A stretch of DNA of 64,000 nt from Pleurocapsa sp. PCC 7327 (GCF_000317025.1 NC_019689.1:1-64000); one strand, 5' to 3'; shown: positions 36,690 to 46,683, counted from the stretch's first letter. Numbers and translations: made by a program. Notes: generated by a model from the letters alone, not told the origin.

Positions 36690-37550
36690 TTATAACGAAA
36701 CCCTATGCGATCGCATGAAATAATTCAATATCCCAGCTACTTTACCTAAGGCTTTTTTCGGTTTAATAAATATCAAAACAGAAGCATTAAAAGTAAGCCG
36801 AATTAATCTGAGAATAAAAAATAGCTTGTTTGTATATCTTTCTAAGGTTAATAAATAACTATAGGTACTATGTTTAATTTTCTGAAAAGGATTGCGATCG
36901 GTAATTGAAGAAGGTTGATGAATTACGCTAAATTGTTTTGTAACTGCAACTAAATGTCCTTGATTAGCATAGCGTCTACAAAAGTCAAAATCTTCATAGT
37001 AGAGAAAGTAAGCAGAATCGAATTGAGGACATTCGCTAAAGTTGCGAAGATTAATTATTAAACTACAGCCCGAAACCCAATCGCAAGGCACATAAGCTGA
37101 GTCTGTATTTGATACCAGATCTTCTGTAAAAATTGCGCCAGTCGCAGGAATAAAACGACCGCCAGCAAACCAGATTTTCTTGACAGCATTGTAGATAATA
37201 GTCCCAAAAATTGAAACTTCTGAATAATTATTAAAAAATTGAATGAGTTTCTTGAAATTATTTTCTAATAGACAAGCATCTGGATTAATTATCCAAACAA
37301 TTGCCTTCGGATTTTGAGTATAAATCCAATTTAATCCTAAGTTACAAGCGCCACCGAAACCCAAATTTTTAGGAGAATCTAAAATAAATAGATATTTATT
37401 TTTTATAAAATAAATAGATTTATTTTCTGGAGAGTTATTAACAATAACAATCTGGTACGGGATATTTTTATATCTAGAAATAGATTGAATTAAATTATCT
37501 ACTAATTCAGTTGAATGATAATTAACTGTTAAAAAATAAAGTGCGGGCAT
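36690..37550 (-). CDS. Glycosyltransferase family 2, rhamnosyltransferase-like
   Basis: The 286-residue protein begins MPALYFLTVNYHSTELVDNL. It contains the typical WVINPDACLLENNFKKLIQF (DxD equivalent) and the acceptor-side motif FDSAYFLYYEDFDFCRRYAN. It resembles dTDP-rhamnosyltransferases of surface polysaccharide clusters, but the specificity is inferred. The gene is A+T-rich compared with neighbours, which is common for surface glycan loci. Confidence 0.88.
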   Translation of the reverse strand: MPALYFLTVNYHSTELVDNLIQSISRYKNIPYQIVIVNNSPENKSIYFIKNKYLFILDSPKNLGFGGACNLGLNWIYTQNPKAIVWIINPDACLLENNFKKLIQFFNNYSEVSIFGTIIYNAVKKIWFAGGRFIPATGAIFTEDLVSNTDSAYVPCDWVSGCSLIINLRNFSECPQFDSAYFLYYEDFDFCRRYANQGHLVAVTKQFSVIHQPSSITDRNPFQKIKHSTYSYLLTLERYTNKLFFILRLIRLTFNASVLIFIKPKKALGKVAGILNYFMRSHRVSL

Positions 37551-37596
37551 CGGATCGCATAAATAAGAGGATATTTGGCAAGTCCAAGATCAGTAG

Positions 37597-37731
37597 AATT
37601 TGTCATTGTGAGTGCAATCAAATGAAGCAAACAATCCCAATTTTTCCCCAATTTTTCGTTGAAACTGAGATGCTTCACGTAGCGGAGTTTACCCTCGAAC
37701 GGAGTGAAGGGCTACGTTGGGCATGACAAAA
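37597..37731. repeat. Dispersed GTCATTGTGAG repeat
   Basis: The stretch runs from TTTGTCATTGTGAGTGCAAT to GGGCATGACAAAAA, so its ends are inverted (TTTGTCAT and ATGACAAA). Internal parts include GAGATGCTTCACGTAGCGGA and CGAACGGAGTGAAGGGCTAC. It is of the same kind as the GTCATGTTGAGCGGAGCG repeat near 15230, a common non-coding repeat of cyanobacteria. It is the only content of the gap between two glycosyltransferase genes. Confidence 0.55.
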
Positions 37732-37782
37732 ACTATACTTTTCAAACATTCTCTAAGTTGGATATGATTCTTTTTCATACAT

Positions 37783-39576
37783 TTAAAACATTTCGAAATT
37801 CGAAACGCGCTTAGATAGATTGGGATTGTAATAGGGATCTCGCGTCAAACCATTTAAATAGTGTTTCCATTTAGTTTTTAATTGCTCCAACTCGCCAGTT
37901 TTTAAACGATTTTTACTGCTAGTCGATGTATAACAAATGAGTTGGGCATAAGGGGTAACTACATTGCGATAGCCTGCTTGATGAGCAGCTAAACATAAAT
38001 CGACATCGTTGTAGTCAAGAGGAAAATTCTCATCCATCCCTCCCAACTGTTGAAATAGTTCGCGTCGCATCATCAAACAAGCACCCGTAACAGCTAAGTA
38101 GTTTCTGTTAACAATATTGGAACAATGGTATCCTGAATGAGCGCTGTCAAATCCATAGAAAGCATAGCAAGGATTTCCTTCGAGAAGAATTATTCCTGTA
38201 TGCCTTATGTAGCCATCAGGAGATAAAAGTTTTGCCCCGACTGCGCCAATTTCTTTCTGTTGTGCCAACTCCAACATCGACTCTAACCAGTCTGGGGTTA
38301 TAATCTCGGTATCATCGTTTAGTAACAGCAAAAATTCCCCTTTGGCTTTAGCTGCGCCTTGGTTAATTCCTATAGAGAAGTTAAACAGTTCGGTACAGCG
38401 CACTAGAAATGAATTTGCAGATGAGATTGTTTCTAGCGCGGACTCTGGAAGCTCGCATCCATCAACCACAATAATTTCATAGTTGCGATAGCTACTCAAC
38501 TGCTCGATACTATCGATGCAATTTTCCAATAAACACCGGGAACCGGAAGGAGTATCTATTATTTTCCCAGTACTAGAAATGATAATGCTTACTAGAGGAT
38601 GTCCGATAATATCCCGTCGTACTCTATAAATACCTGGATTGGCTGTTTCCTTTACGCGTCCCTGATACAAACTGCGTTCTAGCATCGCTTCTAAAGCTTT
38701 TTTTCCAGCTGCAAATGCCCACGGTTTTGCTAACGAACCAGACGCAGCAGAAACGGTTATATTACGCCAGTGATAGAGAATTTTGGGAATATGGTAGATA
38801 TTGTTGGTCTTTTCTACAATTCGCAATATTAGGTCGTAATCTTGCGAGCCATCATATTCGCTGCGAAAACCGCCAATTTTCCGAATAAGGCTAGTTCTAA
38901 CGACACCGAGATGACAAGTATACATTGTGGAATAAAAATACTCCGGCGACCAATCCGGTTTGAAAACTGGATTAAAACGGTTGCCGCGAGCATCTATTTT
39001 ATCTTCGTCGCTGTAAATAAAATCTGCGTCTGGATGTTGATTAATTAACTTAGCGTTTTCAAATAGAGCATCAATTGTTAATTCATCATCATGGTCTAAA
39101 AGAGCAATGTAATCTCCAGTTGTTAACTCTAATGCTGAGTTACTAGCGGCTGAAATTTGTCCATTTTCTATGCGAAATGTAACTTTTATTCGTTCATCAA
39201 TTTGAGTATAATGAGTGAGGATTTCGCGAATGTGAGGTTTTGAAGAAGCGTCATCAGCAATACATAATTCCCAATTGGGATAGATTTGCTTGCGAACAGA
39301 GTCAATAGCTTTTTTTAACCATTTTGCCTCTACATTGTAGACGGGCATTATTACAGAAAATTTGGGTCGTAGTTGCCATGTTTCTATTTCTACTCTGGCT
39401 GCTGCAATATCTTCATTTGTGAGGCAATTTTGCTTTATCCATTTTTGATAATCTCTTCTTGACTTAACATTAGATATCGCACGTTGATAGAGATATCTTA
39501 ATAGTCTTCGCGTTCCTTGCCGTGCCGAGAGATATTTTAGGCGATCGAGTTTTTGAAAAATAGCAACAATTTGCAT
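37783..39576 (-). CDS. Glycosyltransferase with two GT2 domains
   Basis: This 597-residue protein has two GT-A domains in tandem. Domain 1 (about 70-300) has FSVIMPVYNVEAKWLKKAID and ADFIYSDEDKIDARGN. Domain 2 (about 325-590) has HPLVSIIISSTGKIIDTPSG, LLLLNDDTEIITPDWLESML and MDENFPLDYNDVDLCLAAHQ. Such two-domain enzymes can add two sugars or build repeating units. It shares layout and sequence with the C-terminal 600 residues of the next upstream gene, so the two probably arose by duplication. Confidence 0.9.
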   Translation of the reverse strand: MQIVAIFQKLDRLKYLSARQGTRRLLRYLYQRAISNVKSRRDYQKWIKQNCLTNEDIAAARVEIETWQLRPKFSVIMPVYNVEAKWLKKAIDSVRKQIYPNWELCIADDASSKPHIREILTHYTQIDERIKVTFRIENGQISAASNSALELTTGDYIALLDHDDELTIDALFENAKLINQHPDADFIYSDEDKIDARGNRFNPVFKPDWSPEYFYSTMYTCHLGVVRTSLIRKIGGFRSEYDGSQDYDLILRIVEKTNNIYHIPKILYHWRNITVSAASGSLAKPWAFAAGKKALEAMLERSLYQGRVKETANPGIYRVRRDIIGHPLVSIIISSTGKIIDTPSGSRCLLENCIDSIEQLSSYRNYEIIVVDGCELPESALETISSANSFLVRCTELFNFSIGINQGAAKAKGEFLLLLNDDTEIITPDWLESMLELAQQKEIGAVGAKLLSPDGYIRHTGIILLEGNPCYAFYGFDSAHSGYHCSNIVNRNYLAVTGACLMMRRELFQQLGGMDENFPLDYNDVDLCLAAHQAGYRNVVTPYAQLICYTSTSSKNRLKTGELEQLKTKWKHYLNGLTRDPYYNPNLSKRVSNFEMF

Positions 39577-39669
39577 TGGTAAAATATTCGTTGCTATGAC
39601 ATTTATTCATCAGAAAAAAAAAATTAAATTCGCTGATAAGTATCGAAAGATTTTTAATTGATGTATTGA

Positions 39670-42600
39670 TTACACATCTATGCTGAAATCCTCGCAGTTT
39701 CTGGTCAAGTTAGGATTGTAGCAAGGATCGCACTCTATAAGGCGTTGCCATTTTTCTTTCATGTAATCTATTTCTTGGACGAATCTAACTTGCTTTTGTG
39801 GCGTATCTTCATATCCTCTGCTCTTTGACTCGTAATGATAAAGCCTCACATGGGGGAGATAGATATTCCTGTAACCCTTCTCAAGTATTTTCAGGCAGAG
39901 GTCAACATCGTTAAATGCAACTGCTAGTTGCTCCTCAAAACCTCCAACTGCTTCAAAAACTTTGCGCCTGCACATTAAACAAGCTGCTGTCACAGCAGAA
40001 TAATTATTGATAGTTAAGAGTCGATCGAAATACCCAGATGAATTTGCCGAGTAATATTTATGACTGTGACCAGCAACTCCCCCAAGACCTAGGACTACAC
40101 CAGCATGTTGAACGGTGTTATCTGGATATAAGAGTAAAACTCCCACAGCACCAATAGAAGGTCTTTGAGCTTGTTCGACCATTGCCTCAATCCAATCGGG
40201 AGTAATGACCTCGATATCATTGTTTAAGAATAGTAAATAGTCTCCTTTGGCTCGCTCGACAGCGTAATTATTAATCTTGGAAAAATTAAAAGGTACATCA
40301 AGTCGATAACAACTAAACCTGTTAGTTTCCTTTTCTTGCCACTTTGCAATTACCTTAGCGGTATATTCTTCCTGACTGCCATTATCGATGAGAATTACTT
40401 CGTAATTTGGATAAATACTCTTGGCAAAAATAGAGGTCAGGCATCTATCCAAGGTTTCGCCTAAGTCTTTTGTAGGAATAATGATACTGACAAGCTGATA
40501 GTCAGTTATCTCATATCGAATTGCGTATTTTCCTACAAGATGTTTAGCTCGTATAACTTTCCCTGGTTCGCCTCTTCTTTTAAGCGCATCTGCTAATGCT
40601 TTTTCTGCTGCGACAACAGCATATGGTTTGACATCCTCTACACTTGCAGCAGATTGAGGATGAATTCTCCAGTGGTATAGAGTTTTAGCTATGTGAAAAA
40701 TATTTGTGGTTTTTTCTGTTAATCTTAAAACTAAATCGTAGTCCTGACTACCGTCATAACCGGGTCTAAAGCCTCCGATCGCGTTGACTAACTCTCGACG
40801 ATAGACACCTAAATGACAGGTGTACATTCCCGATAAAAAGGTATCGGGACACCAATCTGGTTTAAAGAAAGGTTCTTGCAATTTACCAGAATCGTCAATT
40901 TTATCTTCATCAGAATAAATCATATCTGCTTCTGGATGTTTGTTGAGCAGCAAAGCTACTTCATATAAAGCATGTGGGGCGAGCAGATCGTCATGGTCGA
41001 ATAAAGCGATAAAATCACCACTAGCGAGTTCTAGGGCTGAGTTAGAACAGCGAGAGATATGACCGTTTTCTGTTCTAAAAACAACCTTTATCCGCGAATC
41101 TTTGGCTGAGTACTCCTCTAGAATTTCTCTGACTCGATTGTCTTTGGAGGCATCATCAGCAATACATAACTCCCAATAGGGATATACTTGATTCAATACC
41201 GACTCGATCGCTTCTCTAAGGTATCGTTCTGGCGTGTTATAAACAGGCATCACCAAACTGATAATTGGCTTGTAGGCAAATATTTCCACAACCTCAGCCA
41301 TCTTGCCTAATGTAGCTTTAGTAGGGTAATTTTTGTTCAGCCATTTTTGGTAGTTGGGATCGTCAGTTTGCGGAATCTCTGCCAAGGCTTCCACAGAAGG
41401 TTGTGCGTTTTCCAGCTTAGGAGCAACTGTTGTCAGCGAGTCACTACCAGCAGAGTTGACTGCTTCTGTTTTTGCCTTATTTGCGTGTTTTTTTTGAGAA
41501 AAAATGCTTTTTAGCAGTGGTCTGTCATCATCTACAATACCGAGGGCATGTCGGAGAGCGAACCATCGCGATCGCAATTGCCAAAATTTGCTAGTTTGCA
41601 TGGCACGAACGGTAGTTTGCGATTGCTCTAGTTGTATTCTGGTTCGTTGTAGCTGCGATCGCATTTGTTCTAAGTTGACTTGCGTTTGTTGCAGTTGCGA
41701 TCGCGCCTGTTCTAATTCGACTTGCGTTTGTTGCAATTGCAATTGCAATTGCAATTGTGCTTGCTTTGATTCGGTTTGCGTTTGTTGTAGTTGCGATCGC
41801 GCCTGTTCTAATTCGACTTGCGTTTGTTGCTGCTGAGAGTGCGATCGTCGTTCGTTATCCCGAAGCAATTCTATTCGATCTTGGGCTTGCTTCAATTGAG
41901 CTTGTAACGCCTGTCTTTGAGACAGTAAAGTTGTTTCAAACACTCTCAATTGTTCGTCTACATTATCGATATACGCACTTACCAATTTTACTCCTACCAG
42001 CACTTGAGCTGATGGATACTCCAGAGAAAAAATGCGACACTCGTTAAATCCTGCTTTAATTACATGCTTCCAGGCATCGCCGCCATACTCGGTATAAACT
42101 AAGACGCTATTAATATCTTCCGCACCTGCATGATAACTAGGCGATAAACCTTCTCTAGAGCTTGTTAGTCTATCCACTACCATTGGTATAGTAAAAGCCA
42201 GAAATTTTCCTGGCTTTAGCACTCTATAGCACTCAGATAAAGCTTTAATCGGATACTTAACATGCTCTAGAGTATCGGAATGAACCACTAAGTCAAAAGA
42301 ACCATCTTGAAATGGCATCTGAATCATATTTACTTCTGGATAACTGGTCAGAACATGCCCAGGTATTTTTGCTAAATAACGGGTTAATTGACCAGCCTCA
42401 TTAATTTCTAAAACTTTTAGCTTTTGTGCTTGCTCGGTTAATACAAAATCCTGAAATAATCCCTCATAGCCAAAACATTTCATGATGGCGATCGCTAATG
42501 CCATTGTTCTCAGGCTAGATTGACAGTTTTCGCATTTTAAACCTTGCTGGCGATTGATATATTCAACTTCATAATTTGCGAGTCGCCATTCATCAATTAA

Positions 42601-42681
42601 AGATTGCCACAAAACTGTAGAGAAAGTAAACTTTGTGTGACCGCAGCACGAACAAGCGCCAATTGTAGGAGAATAATTCAT
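39670..42681 (-). CDS. Methyltransferase - coiled coil - GT2 - GT2 fusion
   Basis: From ATG 42681 this is a 1003-residue protein (GTG 42699 adds 6). Part 1 (about 1-245) starts with a Cys pair (GACSCCGHTKF) and a second Cys pair (LKCENCQSS). It is a SAM methyltransferase with SFDLVVHSDTLEHVKYPIKA and YRVLKPGKFLAFTIP. Part 2 (about 250-370) is a Gln/Glu-rich coiled coil with repeats of QTQVELEQARSQLQ. Parts 3 and 4 (about 470-1000) are two GT2 domains with ADMIYSDEDKIDDSG and LLFLNNDIEVITPDW. A coil separating methylation and sugar transfer recalls chain-terminating enzymes that measure O-antigen length, such as WbdD. Confidence 0.85.
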   Translation of the reverse strand: MNYSPTIGACSCCGHTKFTFSTVLWQSLIDEWRLANYEVEYINRQQGLKCENCQSSLRTMALAIAIMKCFGYEGLFQDFVLTEQAQKLKVLEINEAGQLTRYLAKIPGHVLTSYPEVNMIQMPFQDGSFDLVVHSDTLEHVKYPIKALSECYRVLKPGKFLAFTIPMVVDRLTSSREGLSPSYHAGAEDINSVLVYTEYGGDAWKHVIKAGFNECRIFSLEYPSAQVLVGVKLVSAYIDNVDEQLRVFETTLLSQRQALQAQLKQAQDRIELLRDNERRSHSQQQQTQVELEQARSQLQQTQTESKQAQLQLQLQLQQTQVELEQARSQLQQTQVNLEQMRSQLQRTRIQLEQSQTTVRAMQTSKFWQLRSRWFALRHALGIVDDDRPLLKSIFSQKKHANKAKTEAVNSAGSDSLTTVAPKLENAQPSVEALAEIPQTDDPNYQKWLNKNYPTKATLGKMAEVVEIFAYKPIISLVMPVYNTPERYLREAIESVLNQVYPYWELCIADDASKDNRVREILEEYSAKDSRIKVVFRTENGHISRCSNSALELASGDFIALFDHDDLLAPHALYEVALLLNKHPEADMIYSDEDKIDDSGKLQEPFFKPDWCPDTFLSGMYTCHLGVYRRELVNAIGGFRPGYDGSQDYDLVLRLTEKTTNIFHIAKTLYHWRIHPQSAASVEDVKPYAVVAAEKALADALKRRGEPGKVIRAKHLVGKYAIRYEITDYQLVSIIIPTKDLGETLDRCLTSIFAKSIYPNYEVILIDNGSQEEYTAKVIAKWQEKETNRFSCYRLDVPFNFSKINNYAVERAKGDYLLFLNNDIEVITPDWIEAMVEQAQRPSIGAVGVLLLYPDNTVQHAGVVLGLGGVAGHSHKYYSANSSGYFDRLLTINNYSAVTAACLMCRRKVFEAVGGFEEQLAVAFNDVDLCLKILEKGYRNIYLPHVRLYHYESKSRGYEDTPQKQVRFVQEIDYMKEKWQRLIECDPCYNPNLTRNCEDFSIDV

Positions 42682-42717
42682 ATTAGTTTTTATATCCACT
42701 TAAGATCTTTAAAATAA

Positions 42718-44121
42718 CTATGCTTTTCTGGTTTCCAATCGAGTTGTTTCTAGATAATTTTCTCTCAGGGATTGAGATACCGTAATTTGATGGGAAATAT
42801 TCACAGATGATAAGCGAAAAACGCCAAAGGTTAGATCGGTTGCACCCGAGATAATGTTTAGTGGAAACTGCAACCAATCCAGCATTTCATGATTTTCTTG
42901 ACTGCCATCGGCAATGGCAGGTTCTAAAACATAGTTACCACCCTGAATTTCAGGCCACTCTAGGCTAAATTCTACAGTTAGTAGTTGTTCGGGTAATAAA
43001 CTAGATAGGTGGTGCTGATATTGATAGGTATTAAACCCAGTAATAGCTGTTCTTAATCTGTCATATAACATGATGCCAACTATGGGTTTTTGAATGCGAT
43101 CGTAAGTTAACACTTTAACGACAAGTTTAATCCGATCTTTCGGATATACAAATCCAGCTTTTTTGTTGCTATTATCTACAACTTCAAAACTGATAATTTC
43201 TGCGCGACCAGTTCCAAAACGTTCTATATTGTGGTATTCTCGATAAGCTTTTTCATTAAAAGGATTTACTTTGATCTTTTGTGAAGTTCGATCCTTAATA
43301 TTTTCTAGGTTTTCAAGGGAGTCTCGCGTTTCAATTGGTTCGACTAATCTATTACCAACTTCATTATGCTTTTTCTGGTAGTCATTAATTTGCTCGTACA
43401 TCCAGGCTTGATAATGCCTGCTAATATCATCTGGTTCTCCTATTTCAACTATATTGCCATCATTAATCCAGATAGCTTGCGAACAAAGGCGAGAGACTGT
43501 ACCCATCTCATGAGAAACAAATAAAATTGTTCCTCCTGAATCTTGAAAAGCCTTAATACTTGCCATGCAGCGATGGATAAAAACTCCATCTCCTACTGCC
43601 AAAGCTTCATCTACGATTAAGATTTCCGGGTTGACGTTAATTGCCACAGCAAAGGCCAAACGGACGAACATTCCGCTTGAGTAAGTCTTAACGGGTTCGT
43701 CGATAAAATCCCCAATATCAGCAAACCCGGCTATCTCGTCAAACTTATCTTCGATTTCTTTTTGGCTTAACCCCAACAGCCGTCCGTTAAAAAACACGTT
43801 TTGCCGTCCGGTGAATTCTGGATTAAACCCGCTACCCAATTCCAGCAAGGCTGATACGCGACCGCATACGTTAACCTCACCCGTGGTTGGGGTCAGCGTA
43901 CCAGCTATGATTTGCAATAGCGTACTCTTTCCAGAACCATTACGCCCGACAATTCCTACTGTTTGCCCTTGGTGAATCTCCAAGTTAATATCCCGCAGCG
44001 CCCAAAACTCCTCTGCCCGACTTTTTCCGGGCAACAGAATTTCTTTCAAACGATCTACCGGACGCGCGTATCTTTTGTAGCACTTGGAGACATTTTTTAG
44101 GGTAATTGCAATTTCACTCAT
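42718..44121 (-). CDS. wzt: Polysaccharide ABC exporter ATPase (Wzt type)
   Basis: From ATG 44121 the protein has 467 residues; a TTG at 44145 directly after the wzm stop would add 8. The N-terminal ATPase has Walker A GRNGSGKSTLL, the signature YSSGMFVRLAFAVA and Walker B ILIVDEALAVGD. The C-terminal half (about 290-460) is a beta-sandwich of the Wzt type, which in E. coli O9a recognises the modified end of the finished polysaccharide chain. Presence of this domain fits the methyltransferase-bearing transferase encoded 18 bp downstream. Confidence 0.93.
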   Translation of the reverse strand: MSEIAITLKNVSKCYKRYARPVDRLKEILLPGKSRAEEFWALRDINLEIHQGQTVGIVGRNGSGKSTLLQIIAGTLTPTTGEVNVCGRVSALLELGSGFNPEFTGRQNVFFNGRLLGLSQKEIEDKFDEIAGFADIGDFIDEPVKTYSSGMFVRLAFAVAINVNPEILIVDEALAVGDGVFIHRCMASIKAFQDSGGTILFVSHEMGTVSRLCSQAIWINDGNIVEIGEPDDISRHYQAWMYEQINDYQKKHNEVGNRLVEPIETRDSLENLENIKDRTSQKIKVNPFNEKAYREYHNIERFGTGRAEIISFEVVDNSNKKAGFVYPKDRIKLVVKVLTYDRIQKPIVGIMLYDRLRTAITGFNTYQYQHHLSSLLPEQLLTVEFSLEWPEIQGGNYVLEPAIADGSQENHEMLDWLQFPLNIISGATDLTFGVFRLSSVNISHQITVSQSLRENYLETTRLETRKA

Positions 44122-44145
44122 CGCACTGCTGCTACTTACAAGCAA

Positions 44146-45003
44146 CTACAATACATCAGCGAATGCCGGACGCAACTTTTTATATACCAAAAATCCGCAA
44201 CAAAACACGATCGCAGATATTGCAGAAGCGACTCCCCACTCGCCCCAGTGCTTCACTTCTCCTACTAAAATTAAATCGCGATACACCTCTGCTATAGCCG
44301 TCATAGGATTTAACCAAAACACCCAACTTCGCCATTCCTGGGGAATTGCTGAGGCTGGATAAATAATAGGCGTTAGATACATCCAAATATTTAAAATTAC
44401 TCCTAATGTCTGCGGGATATCGCGCAAAAATACGGTTAGTCCCGCACTCAAATACCCCAATCCCGCCGTTAACGATAACTGCGTCAGCCAAATCAACGGT
44501 AGTAATGCCAAAGTCGTATGTAAACTATGAGTAGTTACTGCCACGAAAAAAATCAATAGCATTAAACCAAAATAACTTTCAACGAACATTGAAAGAATTG
44601 GCACCAGCGGCAGTAAAGCCAAAGGAAACACCACTTTTTTGACTAAATTGGGCTGCCCTACCACCGAACCTGCTGCCTGAGTCAACCCCCCTGTAAATGC
44701 AATCCATGGCAGTAAGCCAGCAAATAGCCACAAACCAAAGGTGAGGTTATTTTCTGGCAATCCTCTGAGACTCAGCTTTACCTTTAGCACGATCGAGAAA
44801 ACATAGGTATAAATTAACAACTGCGATAGCTGATTTAACAGGGGCCACAAATTACCGAGAATTGAACCTTTGTACCGCGCCTCTAGATCGCGCCGTACCA
44901 GGGTTCTGAGCAAGTCAAACTTTGCCTGCCACTGCGCGTTAAACGGCAGCCAACGCCTCAACTTACCTGCTTTGCGGACAACTCCTCGCACCGAATGCAA
45001 CAA
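44146..45003 (-). CDS. wzm: Polysaccharide ABC exporter permease (Wzm type)
   Basis: The 285-residue ABC-2 type permease has six hydrophobic segments. Family motifs are TLVRRDLEARYKGSILGNLW near the N-terminus, WLFAGLLPWIAFTGGL, and IWMYLTPIIYPASAIPQEWR near the C-terminus. With Wzt it exports undecaprenol-linked polysaccharide across the inner membrane. Start TTG 45003 is used because no ATG fits before the conserved N-terminal helix. It heads the minus-strand cluster wzm-wzt-transferases. Confidence 0.92.
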   Translation of the reverse strand: MLHSVRGVVRKAGKLRRWLPFNAQWQAKFDLLRTLVRRDLEARYKGSILGNLWPLLNQLSQLLIYTYVFSIVLKVKLSLRGLPENNLTFGLWLFAGLLPWIAFTGGLTQAAGSVVGQPNLVKKVVFPLALLPLVPILSMFVESYFGLMLLIFFVAVTTHSLHTTLALLPLIWLTQLSLTAGLGYLSAGLTVFLRDIPQTLGVILNIWMYLTPIIYPASAIPQEWRSWVFWLNPMTAIAEVYRDLILVGEVKHWGEWGVASAISAIVFCCGFLVYKKLRPAFADVL

Positions 45004-45318
45004 TTGTTGGTTTCCTCAGATCGCGACTTACAAGCTCAATTCTACTCAATGAAGTTTGCTAGCTATTAAAGTTCCCGCTGCATTGCTTTGGGAATAGGTT
45101 TTTGCTTGGCGCAACAAGACCAAGTTAATTGCGAAAATTATACAATAACTCGTGCTTAGACCGGAATAGGCTGAGATTTAGTTCTCCCTCTAGGTTACCC
45201 AGGCAGTCTGTCAATAGAAATTTCTCAACCAAATCGCCGGCAAGCCTCATAGAAGAACGCGGATTCCGGTAAACTGAGGAATGGTTCATTGAATTAATTA
45301 AACGTAAAATAACTAGGA
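45004..45318. other. Divergent promoter region of wzm and petP
   Basis: These 315 bp separate the divergent wzm cluster and petP. No gene, repeat or clear hairpin is visible. The region should hold promoters for both sides. Confidence 0.5.
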
Positions 45319-45513
45319 ATGGAAATCGGGCAAAAAGTCAAGGTTTATCGCCTCAGAGATCGCGTATCAACGGACATCGCCAACAAACTGGGCAAAGTCG
45401 GAACTATAAAAGAGTTCAAAATGACTGATGGTAGCGGTGTTGGAGCTATAGTGGAATTTGAGGACAATACAGCGACTTGGTTTTTTGAAGACGAAATCAA
45501 ACCAGTCGATTAA
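45319..45513 (+). CDS. petP: Cytochrome b6f-associated protein PetP (DUF2862)
   Basis: The 64-residue protein starts MEIGQKVKVYRLRDRV and ends EFEDNTATWFFEDEIKPVD, which fits the DUF2862 family named PetP. PetP binds the cytoplasmic face of cytochrome b6f and affects electron flow and complex assembly. It has the small SH3-like beta-barrel size expected. It is followed 39 bp later by a Get3-like gene and then chlG, all on the same strand. Confidence 0.9.
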   Translation: MEIGQKVKVYRLRDRVSTDIANKLGKVGTIKEFKMTDGSGVGAIVEFEDNTATWFFEDEIKPVD

Positions 45514-45552
45514 AGCCAAATAGCGAATACCAACAGTCCAAAGAGCGTCAAA

Positions 45553-46650
45553 ATGTCTCTAATTCTTACTTTTTTAGGGAAAGGCGGTAGCGGTCGTACT
45601 ACTATGGCGATCGCTGCTGCGAAAAAATTCGCCAGTAGTGAAAAGCGAGTCTTGTTGGTAGGGCAAGATCCCGGCCCTACCCTGGGCTTATTGTTAGGGG
45701 CAACTACCAGCAACTCTCCCACAGAAATTACCTCAAACCTATCGGTGGTTCAGCTATTCTCAACGATTATGTTAGAGCAGAGCTGGGAACAGATCAAAGA
45801 GCTAGAGGCGAAGTACTTGCGCTCTCCGACTCTAAAAAACGTCTACGGACAAGAATTGGGGATCTTGCCGGGCATGGATAGTGCCCTCGCCCTTAATGCT
45901 ATTCGCGAGTATGATAAAAGCGAGCGCTACGATATCATTGTCTATGACGGACCGGGAGATAACAATACCCTGAGAATGATGGGAATACCAGAAGTTTTAA
46001 GCTGGTACGTCCGTCGTTTTCGTAAGGTGTTGGGCGATTCCGACGTGGGGAAAGTGCTTGCTCCTTTCATTCAACCTATTACCAGCGCCATTCTTAACGT
46101 GTCCTGGAGTGCGGACGATCTCGCTAAAGAACCGAGCGATCGCGCCAATAATTTATTAGAAGAAGGAAAAGCCGCTTTAGCCAATCCCAAACGAGTGACT
46201 GCTTATCTGGTGACTACAGCAGATCCAATCGCGATCGCAGCGGCAAAGTATCTCTGGGGAAGCGCCCAGCAAGTCGGATTGACGGTCAGCGGCGTGCTAC
46301 TCAACCAAGCTGAAGCATCCGAAGCCATAACGACTGAATTCGCTCCCCTCGGTGTGAATGCTATTCCCAGTCGCGCGGGCGATGATTGGCAACCGCTAAT
46401 CGAAGCATTACCAGATTTTCAAACGGTTAGTCAGGTGCCCCAACCTATGACTGTCGATCTCGCTGCCCGTCAAGTTCGCATTTTTCTGCCCGGTTTTGAC
46501 AAAAAGCAGGTTAAGCTAACGCAATACGGACCAGAGATTACTATAGAGGCAGGCGACCAGCGACGGAATATCGATCTGCCGTCACCACTGAGAGGTCAAC
46601 CCGTTCGAGGAGCCAAATATCAAAGCGGGTATCTCGTGATTTCCTTCTAA
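45553..46650 (+). CDS. Get3d-like ArsA family ATPase with alpha-crystallin domain
   Basis: The 365-residue protein has an ArsA/Get3 ATPase domain followed by a C-terminal HSP20/alpha-crystallin-like domain (about 285-365: RQVRIFLPGFDKKQVKLTQY ... YQSGYLVISF). This arrangement is typical of the photosynthetic Get3d class, thought to bind hydrophobic clients. The P-loop reads GKGGSGRTT: the signature first Lys is kept, but the usual second Lys is Arg. Walker B-type strand is YDIIVYDGPGDNNTL. It is encoded between petP and chlG. Confidence 0.85.
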   Translation: MSLILTFLGKGGSGRTTMAIAAAKKFASSEKRVLLVGQDPGPTLGLLLGATTSNSPTEITSNLSVVQLFSTIMLEQSWEQIKELEAKYLRSPTLKNVYGQELGILPGMDSALALNAIREYDKSERYDIIVYDGPGDNNTLRMMGIPEVLSWYVRRFRKVLGDSDVGKVLAPFIQPITSAILNVSWSADDLAKEPSDRANNLLEEGKAALANPKRVTAYLVTTADPIAIAAAKYLWGSAQQVGLTVSGVLLNQAEASEAITTEFAPLGVNAIPSRAGDDWQPLIEALPDFQTVSQVPQPMTVDLAARQVRIFLPGFDKKQVKLTQYGPEITIEAGDQRRNIDLPSPLRGQPVRGAKYQSGYLVISF

Positions 46651-46683
46651 TTTCAGTTGTAACTCTTGACTTTTGACTGGCTT

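Noticed and set aside
41504-41836. Cys-rich frame (VCCSCDRACSNSTC repeats) on the plus strand
   Set aside because: It is the antisense of the Gln/Glu-rich coiled-coil repeats in the large glycosyltransferase gene; the periodicity comes from the repeats.
45004-45318. A small RNA gene between wzm and petP
   Set aside because: No convincing hairpin plus T tract was seen; I leave it as promoter region.
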